In this document: one piece after another, positions 19,600 through 30,220 of the stretch | How the letters are laid out: each line of letters starts with the position of its first letter | How positions within the stretch are numbered: position 1 is the first letter of the stretch | Assembly: GCA_030220185.1 (NCBI GenBank) | Contig: JASPKZ010005707.1 | Span: forward strand, 496,001 to 560,000 | Direction: 5' to 3' | Length of the DNA stretch: 64,000 nt | Source of the DNA: Diploptera punctata | Lineage: Eukaryota > Arthropoda > Insecta > Blattodea > Blaberidae | The notes under the pieces: generated by a model | Databases searched by the model: none | Seen by the model: only the letters and a program-made list of their open reading frames with translations | Told to the model about the DNA's origin: nothing | Position numbers and translations under genes: made by a program

Positions 19600-20059
19600 T
19601 TTCCCACTCAGGACATTCCGAGAATGTTGGGAATGTAAGAGAGGGGAGCAGTATCATCATCTAACACTTCTTGTATTGTATAATGTTGGCGCTAGAACCA
19701 AATACGACAAGGAAAACCTGTCCAGTCCACTCCAAGTTCAAGTCTGTGACGTAATAATTGTGAAAAGAGAAGGTGAATGTTTTGGATTTAGGATCACTGT
19801 CATATATATTACAAATATTGTTCCTGCTTTGTGTTCTATATTATCTTTTATACATGCTAAGCGCGTGACCAGATACCAGTAACGATAACGTAACCTGTCA
19901 GTTCCTTTGTGGTTCCTTTCTAAGTTGGGTTTAAGTCACAGTTCGCAAAATAGCTTCATTATACAATATACAGAGTGGAAACAATCTCCTCTTACAAATT
20001 TCTAAGTCTGTTCAACATTTTGACTAAATGTTTTGATGTAATGAACCCTATTACGCAAT
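19600..20059. other. Upstream region of cuticular gene B
   Basis: No element recognised. It would hold gene B's upstream control sequences. Confidence 0.4.
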
Positions 20060-20070
20060 ATTTTGATATA

Positions 20071-20415
20071 TCCATCCATCCATAGTTATTCTGCCCGGGG
20101 GCAGGTCCTTCACTGAAATCATAGCATTTTCATGCTATGCTTGCAGCTTTACTAGGGAATTGTGTAGTGTAGTAGCTTCCCGTTGCTTTCCACATCGGTG
20201 AAGGATGATGATGATGATGATGATGATGATAAGGATGATGATGGCCATATGATTTCGGGGACCTTTTGCGCCTTAAAGTTTTCCTGACATTTGTCTTACA
20301 GGTCAGGAAATACCCCGATAAAAACCTCACCCAGAAAAACTGCCCCGACCGGGGATCGAACCCGGGCCCGCTGCGTGACAAGGCAGCACGCTACCTCGAG
20401 ACCACAGCGGTGGAC
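20071..20415 (-). mobile_element. SINE-C copy 2 with 11-bp target duplication
   Basis: Best-preserved copy. The head has GTGGTCTCGAGGTAGCGTGC and the B box GGGTTCGATCCC. ATTTTGATATA flanks it (20060-20070 and 20416-20426). A (GAT)n tract lies inside, and the 3' hairpin is CTGCCCGGGGGCAG. Confidence 0.85.
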
Positions 20416-20429
20416 ATTTTGATATATAA

Positions 20430-21125
20430 TATATAAAAATGAATGTTTGTTTGTTTGTTTGTTTTGTTCATACTTTATGCGCGGCCATACCGTTGATCCG
20501 ATTGTGATGGGGCTTTTTGCAAAATGATCAGAAGATTCCCGGGATGAACATAGGCTATAAGAGAGTTGTGATACTCAACTCCTACACCCTTAAAAATCAC
20601 CCTTTTTAGTGAAAAAGTAGCTATTTGGACCCTTAAATGGCTTACGCTGCATAAATCGTAACAAATACACAAAATTTATGTACACAGAATTGAATATCTC
20701 AAAACGTCCTACAAAAAAGTCCCCGGCAGCAAATGTTTATCTCTTACGGACAACTCACAATAACCATTTATATCTTTCATTGATGCCAGAAAGATCAAGA
20801 CAAGTGCGTAGATTCCTGTGCAAGCTAAGCAGCACATGGCGGATATTCTTTTACGGATAACTCACAGTAACGAATTTTGCCTTTTAGCTCATTTATGCCA
20901 AGAAGATCGAAAAAAGTAGATTCCCGGGCAACACCGGGTAATCAGCACGGGGAATCTTAAAATAATTACGATATACATTTATAATTATTTTTCATTTTAC
21001 TTATTTAACTAATCATAAGAAATACATTAATTTTTGTCTTTCAGTTCATTTATGCCAAGAGGATCTGAGTAGATTCCCGGACAACGCCGGGTAAACAGCA
21101 CGGGGCATCTAAAAATAATTACGAT
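20430..21125 (+). repeat. Helitron-like repeat block with three similar ends
   Basis: After (GTTT)n the stretch has GCGGCCATACCGTTGATCCG and then three related blocks at about 20727-20830, 20851-20965 and 21024-21125. Each pairs a TTTATGCCAAGA-type motif with a hairpin such as ATTCCCGGGCAACACCGGGT. A GC-rich hairpin near a 3' end is a Helitron trait, but no helicase is present. Confidence 0.45.
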
Positions 21126-21199
21126 GCGATGCTTCCAAGCAAAGTAGTCCTCCCTGCCTGGCTCATGGAGCTCGTGAACCAACTGTGGGGTCGTCAGGA

Positions 21200-21840
21200 C
21201 AGAGCGAACTGACGTACTATGTAGCTCAGCAATTTACCCGAATTGGTAACTCCAACACATCCTCCCGAGTGTTGGTTTTAAGTTTATGAAGTTCCAATGT
21301 GGTTTAGAAGTACACATAGGGTAAATAAAGCAGTTGGCTGGGGAGTAGAGGAATGTATCCTGAGGTATCCCCAGAGGCGGTAAGAGGGTCCGACTGACTG
21401 GCCTTTCCAATATTTTCGTCTGTCTATAATAAATTTGGTTATGTCTTGAATATGACATTTGTCCCTAATTCCTGTGTTGTGTGTTTTATCAAATAATGTT
21501 TTCCCCTGAATAGTTCTTAAGATTTTCATTTCACATGTGCTTATTATTTATTTAGCCTTTGTTGTATCAGCTCTAGTTTCTGCTCCATATACGATAACTG
21601 GTCGAAATATCGTTTTGTATATGTGGGTTTTGCTTTCTATTGACATATGTTTGTTGCGCCAAATTAAAATCCTTCATATAACCTGATATTTGTGCTACTT
21701 TATCAGCTTGTTTCTTTACTTCTTTTATTAAATGTTTATTATTAATACACCTAAATAATTAAATTCTGATACTTGTTCTATAATTTTTCTTTCGACTTCT
21801 AATTTGCATCTTACTGGATCTTTAGATATTGCAATAAATG
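21200..21840 (-). mobile_element. LINE reverse transcriptase C-terminal fragment (group M)
   Basis: The minus strand has KILRTIQGKTLFDKTHN and KFIIDRRKYWKG, and further upstream YGAETRADTTK. The same family is at 43330-43880. Confidence 0.65.
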
Positions 21841-21953
21841 GAAATTACAACTCAGTTATTTTCTGTCAAAGAGAACTTAAGGTGTCTTCTTGATTTTCAA
21901 GCGAACTGGTTCTATTTTTGTATTCACGTAGACTTTCACGGCCGGAGTTGCTA

Positions 21954-22117
21954 TGATGATGTTGATGAAGATTTTCGGGCTGTAGGCCGTGTTCGTGAGG
22001 CTTGTAGTTCCCCGACGTCCTTGAGGATGCCAGACGCAGTCTTTGGCGAAACGTCGGGGAACTACAAGCCTCACGACCACGGCCTACAGCCCGAAAATCT
22101 TCATCAACATCATCATG
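21954..22117. repeat. Foldback element, about 65-bp arms
   Basis: ATGATGTTGATGAAGATTTT and CGGGCTGTAGGCCGTG on the left are complementary to the right arm CACGGCCTACAGCCCG and AAAATCTTCATCAACATCAT. Arms are 21954-22018 and 22051-22117; the loop holds CCAGACGCAGTCTTTGGCG. Confidence 0.85.
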
Positions 22118-22617
22118 GTTCTATTTTTGTTAGTTCAATTAAACAAATATAGTGTTTGATAGAGCGTTATAGAGTTTATCATAGAAGACTATAGAAAAAT
22201 GTGCAACTGATACTAGTTATTCAGAAAAGCTTTATGAACCGAGAGCACGAAAGTGAATTTGATATTGAAGTCTGGAAGGTTTTATCTGATGGAAGCTACG
22301 TCACGGACAGTTGACGATGCATTGCCGTTAGACATATTATATTTAATTACGTAATACTGTATTACTCTGATTTCATCATTCAATATGAATAACAAAAGAG
22401 CTGAAAGTCGGAAATTGTGTTCCACTACGTCTGCGCACTGGGTCAGTGTTGTAAGTTTTATTGTACGAGTATCGCTGCCTGTCGCCCAATCATTTTGAAA
22501 TACTGTAATTTCTTTGATTTCCTTATTTGCAGTTTTCTAAGCTTTCCTCCGAAAATAGTGTTCTCAAATTACATATACTAACAGAAATATACTGTACCAG
22601 CATGACAAGATAAAATA
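22118..22617. other. Non-genic sequence
   Basis: No feature recognised. Confidence 0.4.
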
Positions 22618-22928
22618 GCTTATTTACTCACTGGCACTATCGAACCCGTAGGTTCATGGCCGCGCGGACATAAGCTCTCCATACATCCCTATCCTGGGAT
22701 AATGCTTTCGAATCACTCTCTGTATAATCTACCTCTTGCAAATCATAGCTAATTTTATTCTCCTACCTCATTCATGGTTTACCAACTGAGCGTTTTCCCT
22801 CTGGTTTTCCTATAAGAAGCTTTCAAGCAAATATTTTATTCCCCATACGTGCCACATGTCCTGCCCATCGCAGTCTACGACACTTAACTGTTCTCATTAT
22901 ATCTGGCTTCCTATAAAGACCATAATAG
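22618..22928 (-). mobile_element. RTE-like LINE (main family), 3' piece
   Basis: Reverse-oriented 3' end (CACTGGCACTATCGAACCCG), truncated near CCTATAAAGACC. Confidence 0.7.
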
Positions 22929-22931
22929 CTT

Positions 22932-22935
22932 ATAC

Positions 22936-22978
<43 letters not shown>

Positions 22979-23280
22979 CACTGGCACTATCGAACCCGTA
23001 GGTTCATGACCGCGCGGACATAAGTTCTCCATACGTCCCTATCCTGAGTTAATGCTTTCCAATCATTCCCTGTATAATCTACTTCCCTCAAATCTTAGTT
23101 AATGTTATTCTCCCAACTCATCCTTGGGGCGTTTTCCCTCTGGTTTTCCTACAAGTAGCTTCCATGCACATCTTTCATTTCCCATTCGTGCCACATGTCC
23201 TGCCCTTCGCAGTCTACTAGAATAAATTATTCTTATTTTTCTGGTTTCCTATGCTCATCATGTTGCTCACTGTTATTTGG
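22932..23280 (-). mobile_element. RTE-like LINE (main family), 3' piece with (CTTA)n tail
   Basis: Starts with about ten CTTA units (the tail, read backwards) and then the same 3' end as the preceding piece. Confidence 0.75.
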
Positions 23281-23444
23281 TTTTAATTGCTAAATATATA
23301 TTTTTTGAATCGGTTAATATTAGCAGAAATAACCACCTGAGAGTAGAATGTCCTTTTTCCCAATTTGAGGATTTAAATTTCACTAACGAGTAAGACATAC
23401 GTAAGATTTTTTAATAAATAAACATATTTTATTTTACTCCGTAG

Positions 23445-23758
23445 CCATCCATAGTAATTCTGCCGGAGGGCAGGTCTTTCACTGCAATCATAGCATTTTC
23501 ATGCTATGCTTTGCAGCTTTACTAGGGAATTATAGGTATGATAGCTTCCTGTTGCTTTCCACACCGGTGAAGGATGATAATGATAAGGATGAGGATGATG
23601 GCCGGATGATTTTCGGGCCCTAAGCTTCCTGACATTTGTCTTACAGGTGAGGAAAAACCCCGAAAAAACTTCACCCAAGAGCCTGCCCCGACCGGGGATC
23701 GAACCCGGACCCACTGCGTGACAAGGCAGCACGCTACCTCGAGACCACAGCGGTTGAC
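23445..23758 (-). mobile_element. SINE-C copy 3
   Basis: Same family as 20071-20415, with B box GGGTTCGATCCC on the minus strand. It abuts an RTE-like LINE piece on the right. Confidence 0.8.
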
Positions 23759-24030
23759 TCAGATATAATAAGAACAGATAAGTCTAGTAGACTGCGATGG
23801 GCAGGACATGTGGCACAAATGGGGAATGAAAGACGTGCATGGAAGCTTCTTGTAGGAAAACCAGACGGAAAATTCCCAGTTGGTAGATTAAGAATGAGGT
23901 GGGAGAATAGCATTAAGCATGATTTGAGGGGAGTAGATTTCACAGGAGATGATTGGAAAATATCTCAGGAGAGCTTATGTCCGAGCGGCCATGAACCTAC
24001 GGGTTCAACAGTGCCAGTAAGTTAATTAGG
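23759..24030 (+). mobile_element. RTE-like LINE (main family), 3' piece
   Basis: The plus frame has KLLVGKPDGKFPVGRLRMRW and DLRGVDFTGDDWK, then a frameshift before the 3' end CAGTGCCAGTAAGTTAA. Confidence 0.75.
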
Positions 24031-24185
24031 CTCAGTTTGGACTCAGTAATTATTATTGGAAGAAAAGGATGTTGGAAAACAAATAGAGTATGTGAAATTG
24101 AATAGACATTTGGTAAGAAATTAGTAAGGTGAGATGAAGGAAGGAAATAAAGAAGAAACTACTGTTGAATCAATATATGATTGAC

Positions 24186-24300
24186 GATAATAATAATAAT
24201 AATAATAATAATAATAGTAATAATAATAATAATAATACTTTATTTATTCTGGCAGAGTTAAGGCCATAAGGCCTTCTCTTCCACTCAACCTGCACAAATA
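24186..24300 (-). mobile_element. (AAT)n and LINE 3' terminal hairpin
   Basis: An (AAT)n tract followed by TTCTGGCAGAGTTAAGGCC and GGCCTTCTCTTCCACTCAACC, the 3' end of the 52.6-kb LINE family in reverse. Confidence 0.6.
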
Positions 24301-24429
24301 CAAATACGCGTAAATATTCGACAAATATAGATATACACTATATTAATTATAAACAGTTAAAGATACAATAAATGTAGCAATGTAAATGTCATGTACAAAC
24401 AACATTTTATAGGGTAATAACAATAATTA

Positions 24430-24433
24430 TACG

Positions 24434-24499
<66 letters not shown>

Positions 24500-24652
24500 T
24501 AATAATGATAATGATAATGATAATTATAATGATGATGATAATGATAATGATAATGATAATTATAATGATGATGATGATGATAATGATAGTGATAATCATA
24601 ATGATAATGATGATGAATAATGACGATGATAATGATGATGATAATGATGATG

Positions 24653-24712
<60 letters not shown>
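24430..24712. repeat. (AAT/GAT)n compound microsatellite
   Basis: About 280 bases of AAT, GAT and GATAAT triplets. Long isoleucine, methionine or asparagine frames here are artefacts. Confidence 0.95.
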
Positions 24713-25044
24713 TAGATATGACACATTATACGATGAGGGCTGCCAACTTTTTTCCTAAAAATAGACTAAAACCGCTTCCGTAAGGAGATGTTCTACGTGG
24801 TCGGTGAATGGTCGCGCAGAACTGGGCCAATGTTATATAAGAGACGGGGCGTGTACATCAGCTTCACTAAGCGTGAAATTCCAACCGCTTATTACATTAA
24901 AAATAACAACACTCTGATTAGACGACTTGCTGCAGTGGTTAATTCACTGAAACCCTTAAAGTATCCATTGTACTGCACTTACATAATGCAACATGGTGCA
25001 CTCTACCACTTCATAATAACCACTAACAAGAATCCTAGCATTGT
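24713..25044. other. Non-genic stretch with a possible plus-strand promoter
   Basis: GTTATATAAGAGACGGGG near 24835 is a TATA-like box, and TACATCAGCTTC about 26 bases later an initiator-like motif, but no gene follows that I recognise. Confidence 0.25.
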
Positions 25045-25046
25045 TC

Positions 25047-25080
<34 letters not shown>

Positions 25081-25770
25081 AGTACATTCACGAATTTAGG
25101 CAATTTGTTGGCCTGTTTCGGCCTCAAGAGAAACACCATCCAAAAGTCTTTTGAGTGGACGTCCTGGTCTTCTTCTTCCTGCAGGTTGATATCTTAACAT
25201 TTGTTTGGGTATTCTGTGATCTTCCATTCGATGAACATGTTGTATCCATCTTGACTTATAATCAGAAATTTTGTTTTCTAAAGGTTCCATTTGTAATTCT
25301 TCTAAGATGTCTTCATTTTTTTCTGTGATCTATTAGTGTGTATCCTGCAGTCCTCCGAAGATATCTCATTTCAGCAGATGTAAGTCTCTGTATATCCTTC
25401 TGTTTCAACGTCCATACTTCGCTACCATACAAAAGAGTTGGAAGAGCCAGTGTTTTATACACTTTTAATCTTGAATGCTTTTAGACTAACTGTGGCTTGA
25501 AGATAGAATTTATTAACCCTAAAATTCTTAAAAATGTAGATATTTTTGCATTTACATCCTTTTCTTCTTCATATGAGATATTGCATCCTAGATATGTAAA
25601 ATGATTCACCTGCTCCAAAATTTTATTGTCCAGTACAATTTTACTTCTGACAGGATCTACACCTTGAAATGCCATAATTTTTGTTTTTTCTGTAGATATC
25701 TTCAAACCATATTCTTCTGTAATTTTGTTAAGTTCATACTGACATTGTTCTCCAATTCATATATTTTCTT
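25045..25770 (-). mobile_element. LINE reverse transcriptase fragment with (ATG)n tail
   Basis: The minus strand has KISTEKTKIMAF, NHFTYLGCNISYE and SRWIQHVHRMEDHRIPK, then RPGRPLKRLLDG. The 3' tail is (ATG)n, seen as (CAT)n at 25049-25082. Frameshifts separate the pieces. Confidence 0.75.
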
Positions 25771-25834
25771 ATTTTATTTGAGGATTGTTTCTGTTATTTA
25801 CACAGGTATCCTCAACCAAAATATACAATGTTTT

Positions 25835-26265
25835 TTCTTTCACACTTCCCAGTCTTGCATGTCTGCTTCTGTCATATTTTTCTTCTTCATGTTTTCTTGA
25901 ATTCTATTTATCCACGTTGAATTTGATCGAACACGTTTTCCTTTTCCAGGAGGTGTCCATTTCAATACTTCTTTGTTTGTTTCTGTGTCCCTTCTTCTCA
26001 TTATATGTCCATACCATCTTAGTTCGATTTCTTCAATTTTGTTCAATTTCTTCAACCAAAAAAAATAATTCTTATATAATCCTTAAATATAAAAATAACA
26101 TATGGTTGTGAATGCCGAACAGAAACTCAAAAAACAAATTAATGGAACAACCGTAATGAAAGTTTTAAGGAAAATCGTAGGAAAATCGCTGAGAGAAAAC
26201 ATTCGCAGCTCTGTTATTAGAGAAGAATGTGAAATTGAACCTGCAAATCTCTGGATAAATCATAA
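25835..26265. mobile_element. LINE reverse transcriptase fragments, inverted pair
   Basis: A minus frame (26055-25840) has ELRWYGHIMRR and LKWTPPGKGKRVRSN, the C-terminus. From about 26060 on the plus strand another broken fragment reads YGCECRTETQ and SLRENIRSSVIREE. Confidence 0.55.
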
Positions 26266-26460
26266 AGTAAAGTAAAGTAAAGTAAAGTAATCCCACAACA
26301 GGCCCGGAGGCCCTTGGGGTAGTAGGAAGTTAAGGCCTGTAAGCGAAATTTAGCGACCTCAACGTCCTAGTAGTAACTTAGTTGCCCGCTAGATGTCTCA
26401 TTGAGTCGGTGTGTTGACCGGATGTCATTCATGACATCTGTGGACAAATAAGGTAACTAA
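26266..26460 (-). repeat. Repeat sharing the SINE-B 3' end
   Basis: A (TAAAG)n tail and ATCCCACAACAGGCC, GGCCCTTGGGGTAGTAGGA match the 3' end of SINE-B (30221-31040; 33828-34132), but the body beyond it differs. Confidence 0.5.
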
Positions 26461-26528
26461 ATGCATAGTTAAATATGGGAAATAACATTATGAGGTTCTT
26501 AATTCGTAAATTAATGAGAATTTTTTTC

Positions 26529-26928
26529 ACATCTTACCTCATATTTTATGTTTCTTTAAACACGTGAACTAGTTTTCAAGAGAAGGATCTCTCTCATTTT
26601 CAACCGACATTATGACTACCGGATTTTCGTTGGTATAATCTCCATCAATAGCGTTGCCATCTGGTGTTGATTTAATGAATTTTGAGATGAGGTCACGTTC
26701 TTCAGGAATCTCGAAATTCAGAAAAAAAAAATAGATCCATGAAATCGAGATTCGTGATGAACGTGACCACATCTCAAAGTTCATCAAATCAACACCAGAT
26801 GGCAACGTTATTGAAGGAGATTCCTACGAAAATCCAGTAGTCATAATGTCGGTTGAAAATGAGAGAGATCCTTCCCTTGAAAACTAGTTCCCGTGTTTAA
26901 AGAAACCTAAAATATGAGGTAAGATGTT
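26529..26928. repeat. Palindrome with a duplicated coding-like segment
   Basis: Arms of about 190 bp (26529-26722 and 26737-26928) are inverted copies around an A-run. Each arm reads ISKFIKSTPDGN and NPVVIMSVENERDPSLEN before a stop. The peptide is not one I recognise. Both arms keep it open. Confidence 0.7.
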
Positions 26929-26979
26929 AAAAAAATGACTGATTTATTTACGAAGATAACCCAATAATTAATTGGTCTT

Positions 26980-27310
26980 CTTCTTCTTCCTTTCCAGGAT
27001 TAGGTCAATGCGACCTGTTCCGGTCTCAAGTCCATCGTTTCCTTGGCCGTCCCAAAGATCTTATCCCATGTGGTTTGTAGGCGTTGATCTTTTTGGAGTA
27101 ATCTTGTATTGTCCATTTTGTCTAAATGTTTTTTCCATTGGTACTTGTGCTCTTCTAGTTTATCAACTATTGAAAATATCTCCAGTTCATTTCTTATTGA
27201 TTCATTGTGTAATCTATCCATGCGTGTACATCCTTTTACGGATCTTAACAATTTCATTTCAGTGGCTTGAAGTATTCGCACTTGAGACTTCTGAGTGATT
27301 TTTTTTTTTA
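26980..27310 (-). mobile_element. LINE reverse transcriptase C-terminal fragment
   Basis: Minus frame: RILQATEMKLLRSVKGCTRM, then ESIRNELEIF and QWKKHLDKMDNTRL. Confidence 0.65.
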
Positions 27311-27369
27311 CTTGGGTTGGTTACCAGCCGTAACTCCTAAAAAGGAAAGATTATCGTTCAAAGTTGGGC

Positions 27370-27600
27370 TATGCCATTATCATCATCATCATCATCATCC
27401 TTTGCCTGTTCCGATATCACATCTGTTCAGCCCAACGCTTTCTCGGTCTTCCCACCGATCTTCGCCCTACAGGAGTATACATCAATGCCATCTTTGGTAT
27501 CCTATCCTCTGTCATTCTTTGCAGATGCTCCTTCCAATTGTTTCTGTGTTCTTCTATTTGTTGAAGAAGTGGTTGTACTATGGCTATGCCATTATAAATA
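27370..27600 (-). mobile_element. LINE 3' end fragment
   Basis: (CAT)n at 27376-27399 and then a minus-strand C-terminal piece with KLEGASAKNDRG-like decay and GRKSVGRPRKRW. Highly degenerate. Confidence 0.4.
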
Positions 27601-27903
27601 GATAAATTAATATTAATAAATCATAATTTTTAGTAACTAGTTGAAATGAAAAATATGCAATATTAATTGCTGAGGGATAATCATTTAAATAAATTAATAA
27701 ATATAAATATATGGCACTATGATTACAAAAGAGAGAATTGGACACAGATATGCATTACTGATTGAACAAACAAAATGGGTTTTAGGACCCTCGCGTTCAT
27801 GTGCTGATCTCACATCCATTAATGTGTTTAATAGAGAAGTTGTCTTATTATACTAATTTTGTGTCTTTAATGTTTATTAACATCAAAATTCAATTTATGT
27901 AAA
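27601..27903. other. AT-rich non-genic sequence
   Basis: No feature recognised. Confidence 0.4.
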
Positions 27904-27921
27904 TATTATATTTATGACGTA

Positions 27922-28719
27922 GCGAGGAGATATAAAGGCCAACACGCACACACTACTGAGTAACACTAAGAAATTGGGACTGGAAGTAAATATCAATAAA
28001 ACTAAATATATGGTCACACATAAAAATATATTATATAATGGAAATGGACAGCTAATGACAAATGAGGGAAATTTTGAGGAAGTGGCTGAATTCAAATACC
28101 TAGGAACAATAATCACAAACAGGAATGAGATGCACAAAGAAATTAAACATAGGCTCAATTCTGGAAATGCGTGCTATTATGCATTGCAGAGACTCTTGAC
28201 TTCTCAACTCCTTTCAAAAAACGTTAAACTGAAAATATATAAAACTATTATTCTACCAGTTATATTATATGGGTGCGAAACATGGACTCTTACTTTAAGG
28301 CAGGAAAGGAGATTACGAGTATTTGAGAATAAAGTTCTTAGGAAAATTTTTGGACCAAAGAGAGATGAACAAACAGGTGAATGGAGAAGACTACATAACA
28401 ATGAACTTCATGGTCTTTATAGGAAGCTAGATATAATAAGAACAGTTAAGTCTCGTAGACTGCGATGGGCAGGACATGTTGCACGAATGGGGAATGAAAG
28501 ACGTGCTTGGAAGATTCTTGTAGGAAAACCAGAGGGAAAACGCCCATTTGGTAGACCAAGAATGAGGTGGGAGAATAACATTAACTATGATTTTAGGGAA
28601 GTAGATTATATAGGGGATGATTAGAAAACATTAGCTCAGGATAGGGATATATGGAGAGCTTATGTCCGCGCGGCCATGAACGTACGGGTTCGATACTGTC
28701 AGTGAGTTAGTTAGTTAGT
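27922..28719 (+). mobile_element. RTE-like LINE (main family) with 18-bp target duplication
   Basis: A 5'-truncated copy, open for 216 residues (27974-28624) from LEVNINKTKYMVTHKNILY to EVDYIGDD, then one TAG before KTLAQDRDIWRAYVRAAM. TATTATATTTATGACGTA flanks it (27904-27921 and 28720-28737). The tail is GTTAGTTAGT. Confidence 0.88.
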
Positions 28720-28941
28720 TATTATATTTATGACGTACAAATGTACGTCATATTCTTATTTCTTAACTTTTTACGATTTATTCGATACCAAAAATTTGCT
28801 CTTTTTATTTGCTTTCAATTTTCTTTAGTGCTTTATTGTCTTATCAATTTATTTTGAGATTGAATTATATACATTTTTTAGAATTTCTAGATTGGAACTG
28901 ATAGTTTTGTACATATGAATGATTTATCACAGCGAATAATT

Positions 28942-29716
28942 ACACTGAGCAATAAAAAATGAACTTTTTTTTGTCTTAGAAAGAAAACTATGTGATTCTG
29001 ATAGTATTTTTTCTCCTGAATTCACATATGATATCGGATTTTTCTCCATTACGCAAGGTTTCCGAGAGAACAGGCATTTATAATTTCAAACACTTTAATA
29101 TTTTCTACATTCATAACTACACATTTTTCGAACATTCGGACTCACCTAGAAAGTAACAAATGACAATTTTCTGCTATATTTCGCCTGTGGAGCATCCCTC
29201 TTGATGGTCCAACAATAATCGGCCAGCATATTCGATTTCCATTTGCCTTGATATCTCTTTTCCATAGCTGAAACCTCCTGATGAAAGTGTTCCCCGTAGT
29301 CATCGCTCACTGCGCCAACATTTTTCGGAAAGAAATCTAGGTTTATTAAAAAATAATTATTTACATCCATTAATTGAAATTGAAATAAAAAACTGTGGGC
29401 GATGGAGAAATTCCGAATACATATTTGAAAACACGATAACAAACTGCATTAACCCTTAAATTGGCAAAACACAAATTTCTTCTGTTTGTTATTTGAACGT
29501 GGCGGACCGCAGTGAAAACGGAATATTGTGTAACTGTTATTATTAGGTGTATTGGATAATTATACACACATTTAAGTGGTTTCTTTTTTGTTCGTTTTCT
29601 TCTAATGTATTTAAAATATTAAATTAATTAAATCAACTGATGTATCCAAAAGGATACATTACGAATTTAAGGGTTAAGTACAACTATTGGTACTCATGAG
29701 ACAAAAATCATGTTGA
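28942..29716 (-). mobile_element. Dispersed repeat Y, copy 2 (holds a MITE)
   Basis: Longest copy. The minus frame 29442-29146 gives FFPKNVGAVSDDYGEHFHQE, AMEKRYQGKWKSNMLADYCW and TIKRDAPQAKYSRK. A TTAA-target MITE (29453-29673) is inserted in it. Confidence 0.65.
29453..29673 (+). mobile_element. TTAA-target MITE, copy 2
   Basis: 221 bp, CCCTTAAATTGGCAAAACAC to GAATTTAAGGG, with TTAA on both sides (29449-29452, 29674-29677). The other copies of repeat Y at 36.06 and 44.13 kb have the empty site GCATTAAGTACAAC with a single TTAA. This proves the borders. Confidence 0.92.
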
Positions 29717-30220
29717 CCACTGTTATCTTTGTTCGTAACATCAGAATAACATCAAAATGGTGAGATACTAAGCTTAAATTGAATATTTTTCGGGTCGAAA
29801 AAATTTATTCAATCTTTAAACTCCATTAAGATTACTTTTGTGTTCAGAATTCTTCGAAATGTATCTTTTTTCTGATGTTTAAGTAACTTCGTAATTAACA
29901 ATTCCGTCGCTTGATCGATTTCGTCTTCGGATTTTAGAGAAATGCTAAGAATATTCTTGTTTTATGCATCCATTTTCGAAATACATTCCAGTCTGTTCTT
30001 GATGTAGATTTAAACAAGAACGTGATTTCCTAATAACCAATGTGCTAATAATTATTATGATAGGTTTATGATCGAACAAATATCACGTGACAGTATAACT
30101 TTCACCATTTCCTTTTAACAATTAACATACCGAACAAATTATGTGTTTTAATTCGAACAAATTGGCCAGTACGTAGTATGTCGTGTAGAAATATGCTCAA
30201 CATGTATCTTTATAGGGGCA
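29717..30220. other. Non-genic sequence
   Basis: No feature recognised. Confidence 0.4.

Noticed and set aside
19463..19882. 139-codon plus-strand frame
   Set aside because: It overlaps exon 1 and the promoter of gene B on the other strand; no domain, and the minus-strand signals explain the sequence better.
24357..24783. Poly-Ile, poly-Met and poly-Asn frames
   Set aside because: They are translations of (AAT)n and (GAT)n.
24788..25099. 103-codon plus frame after a TATA-like motif
   Set aside because: No domain or splice support, and it ends in a (CAT)n tract belonging to a minus-strand LINE.
28942..29716. Repeat Y as a host gene
   Set aside because: Four copies with stops and shifts; only a short peptide block is kept.
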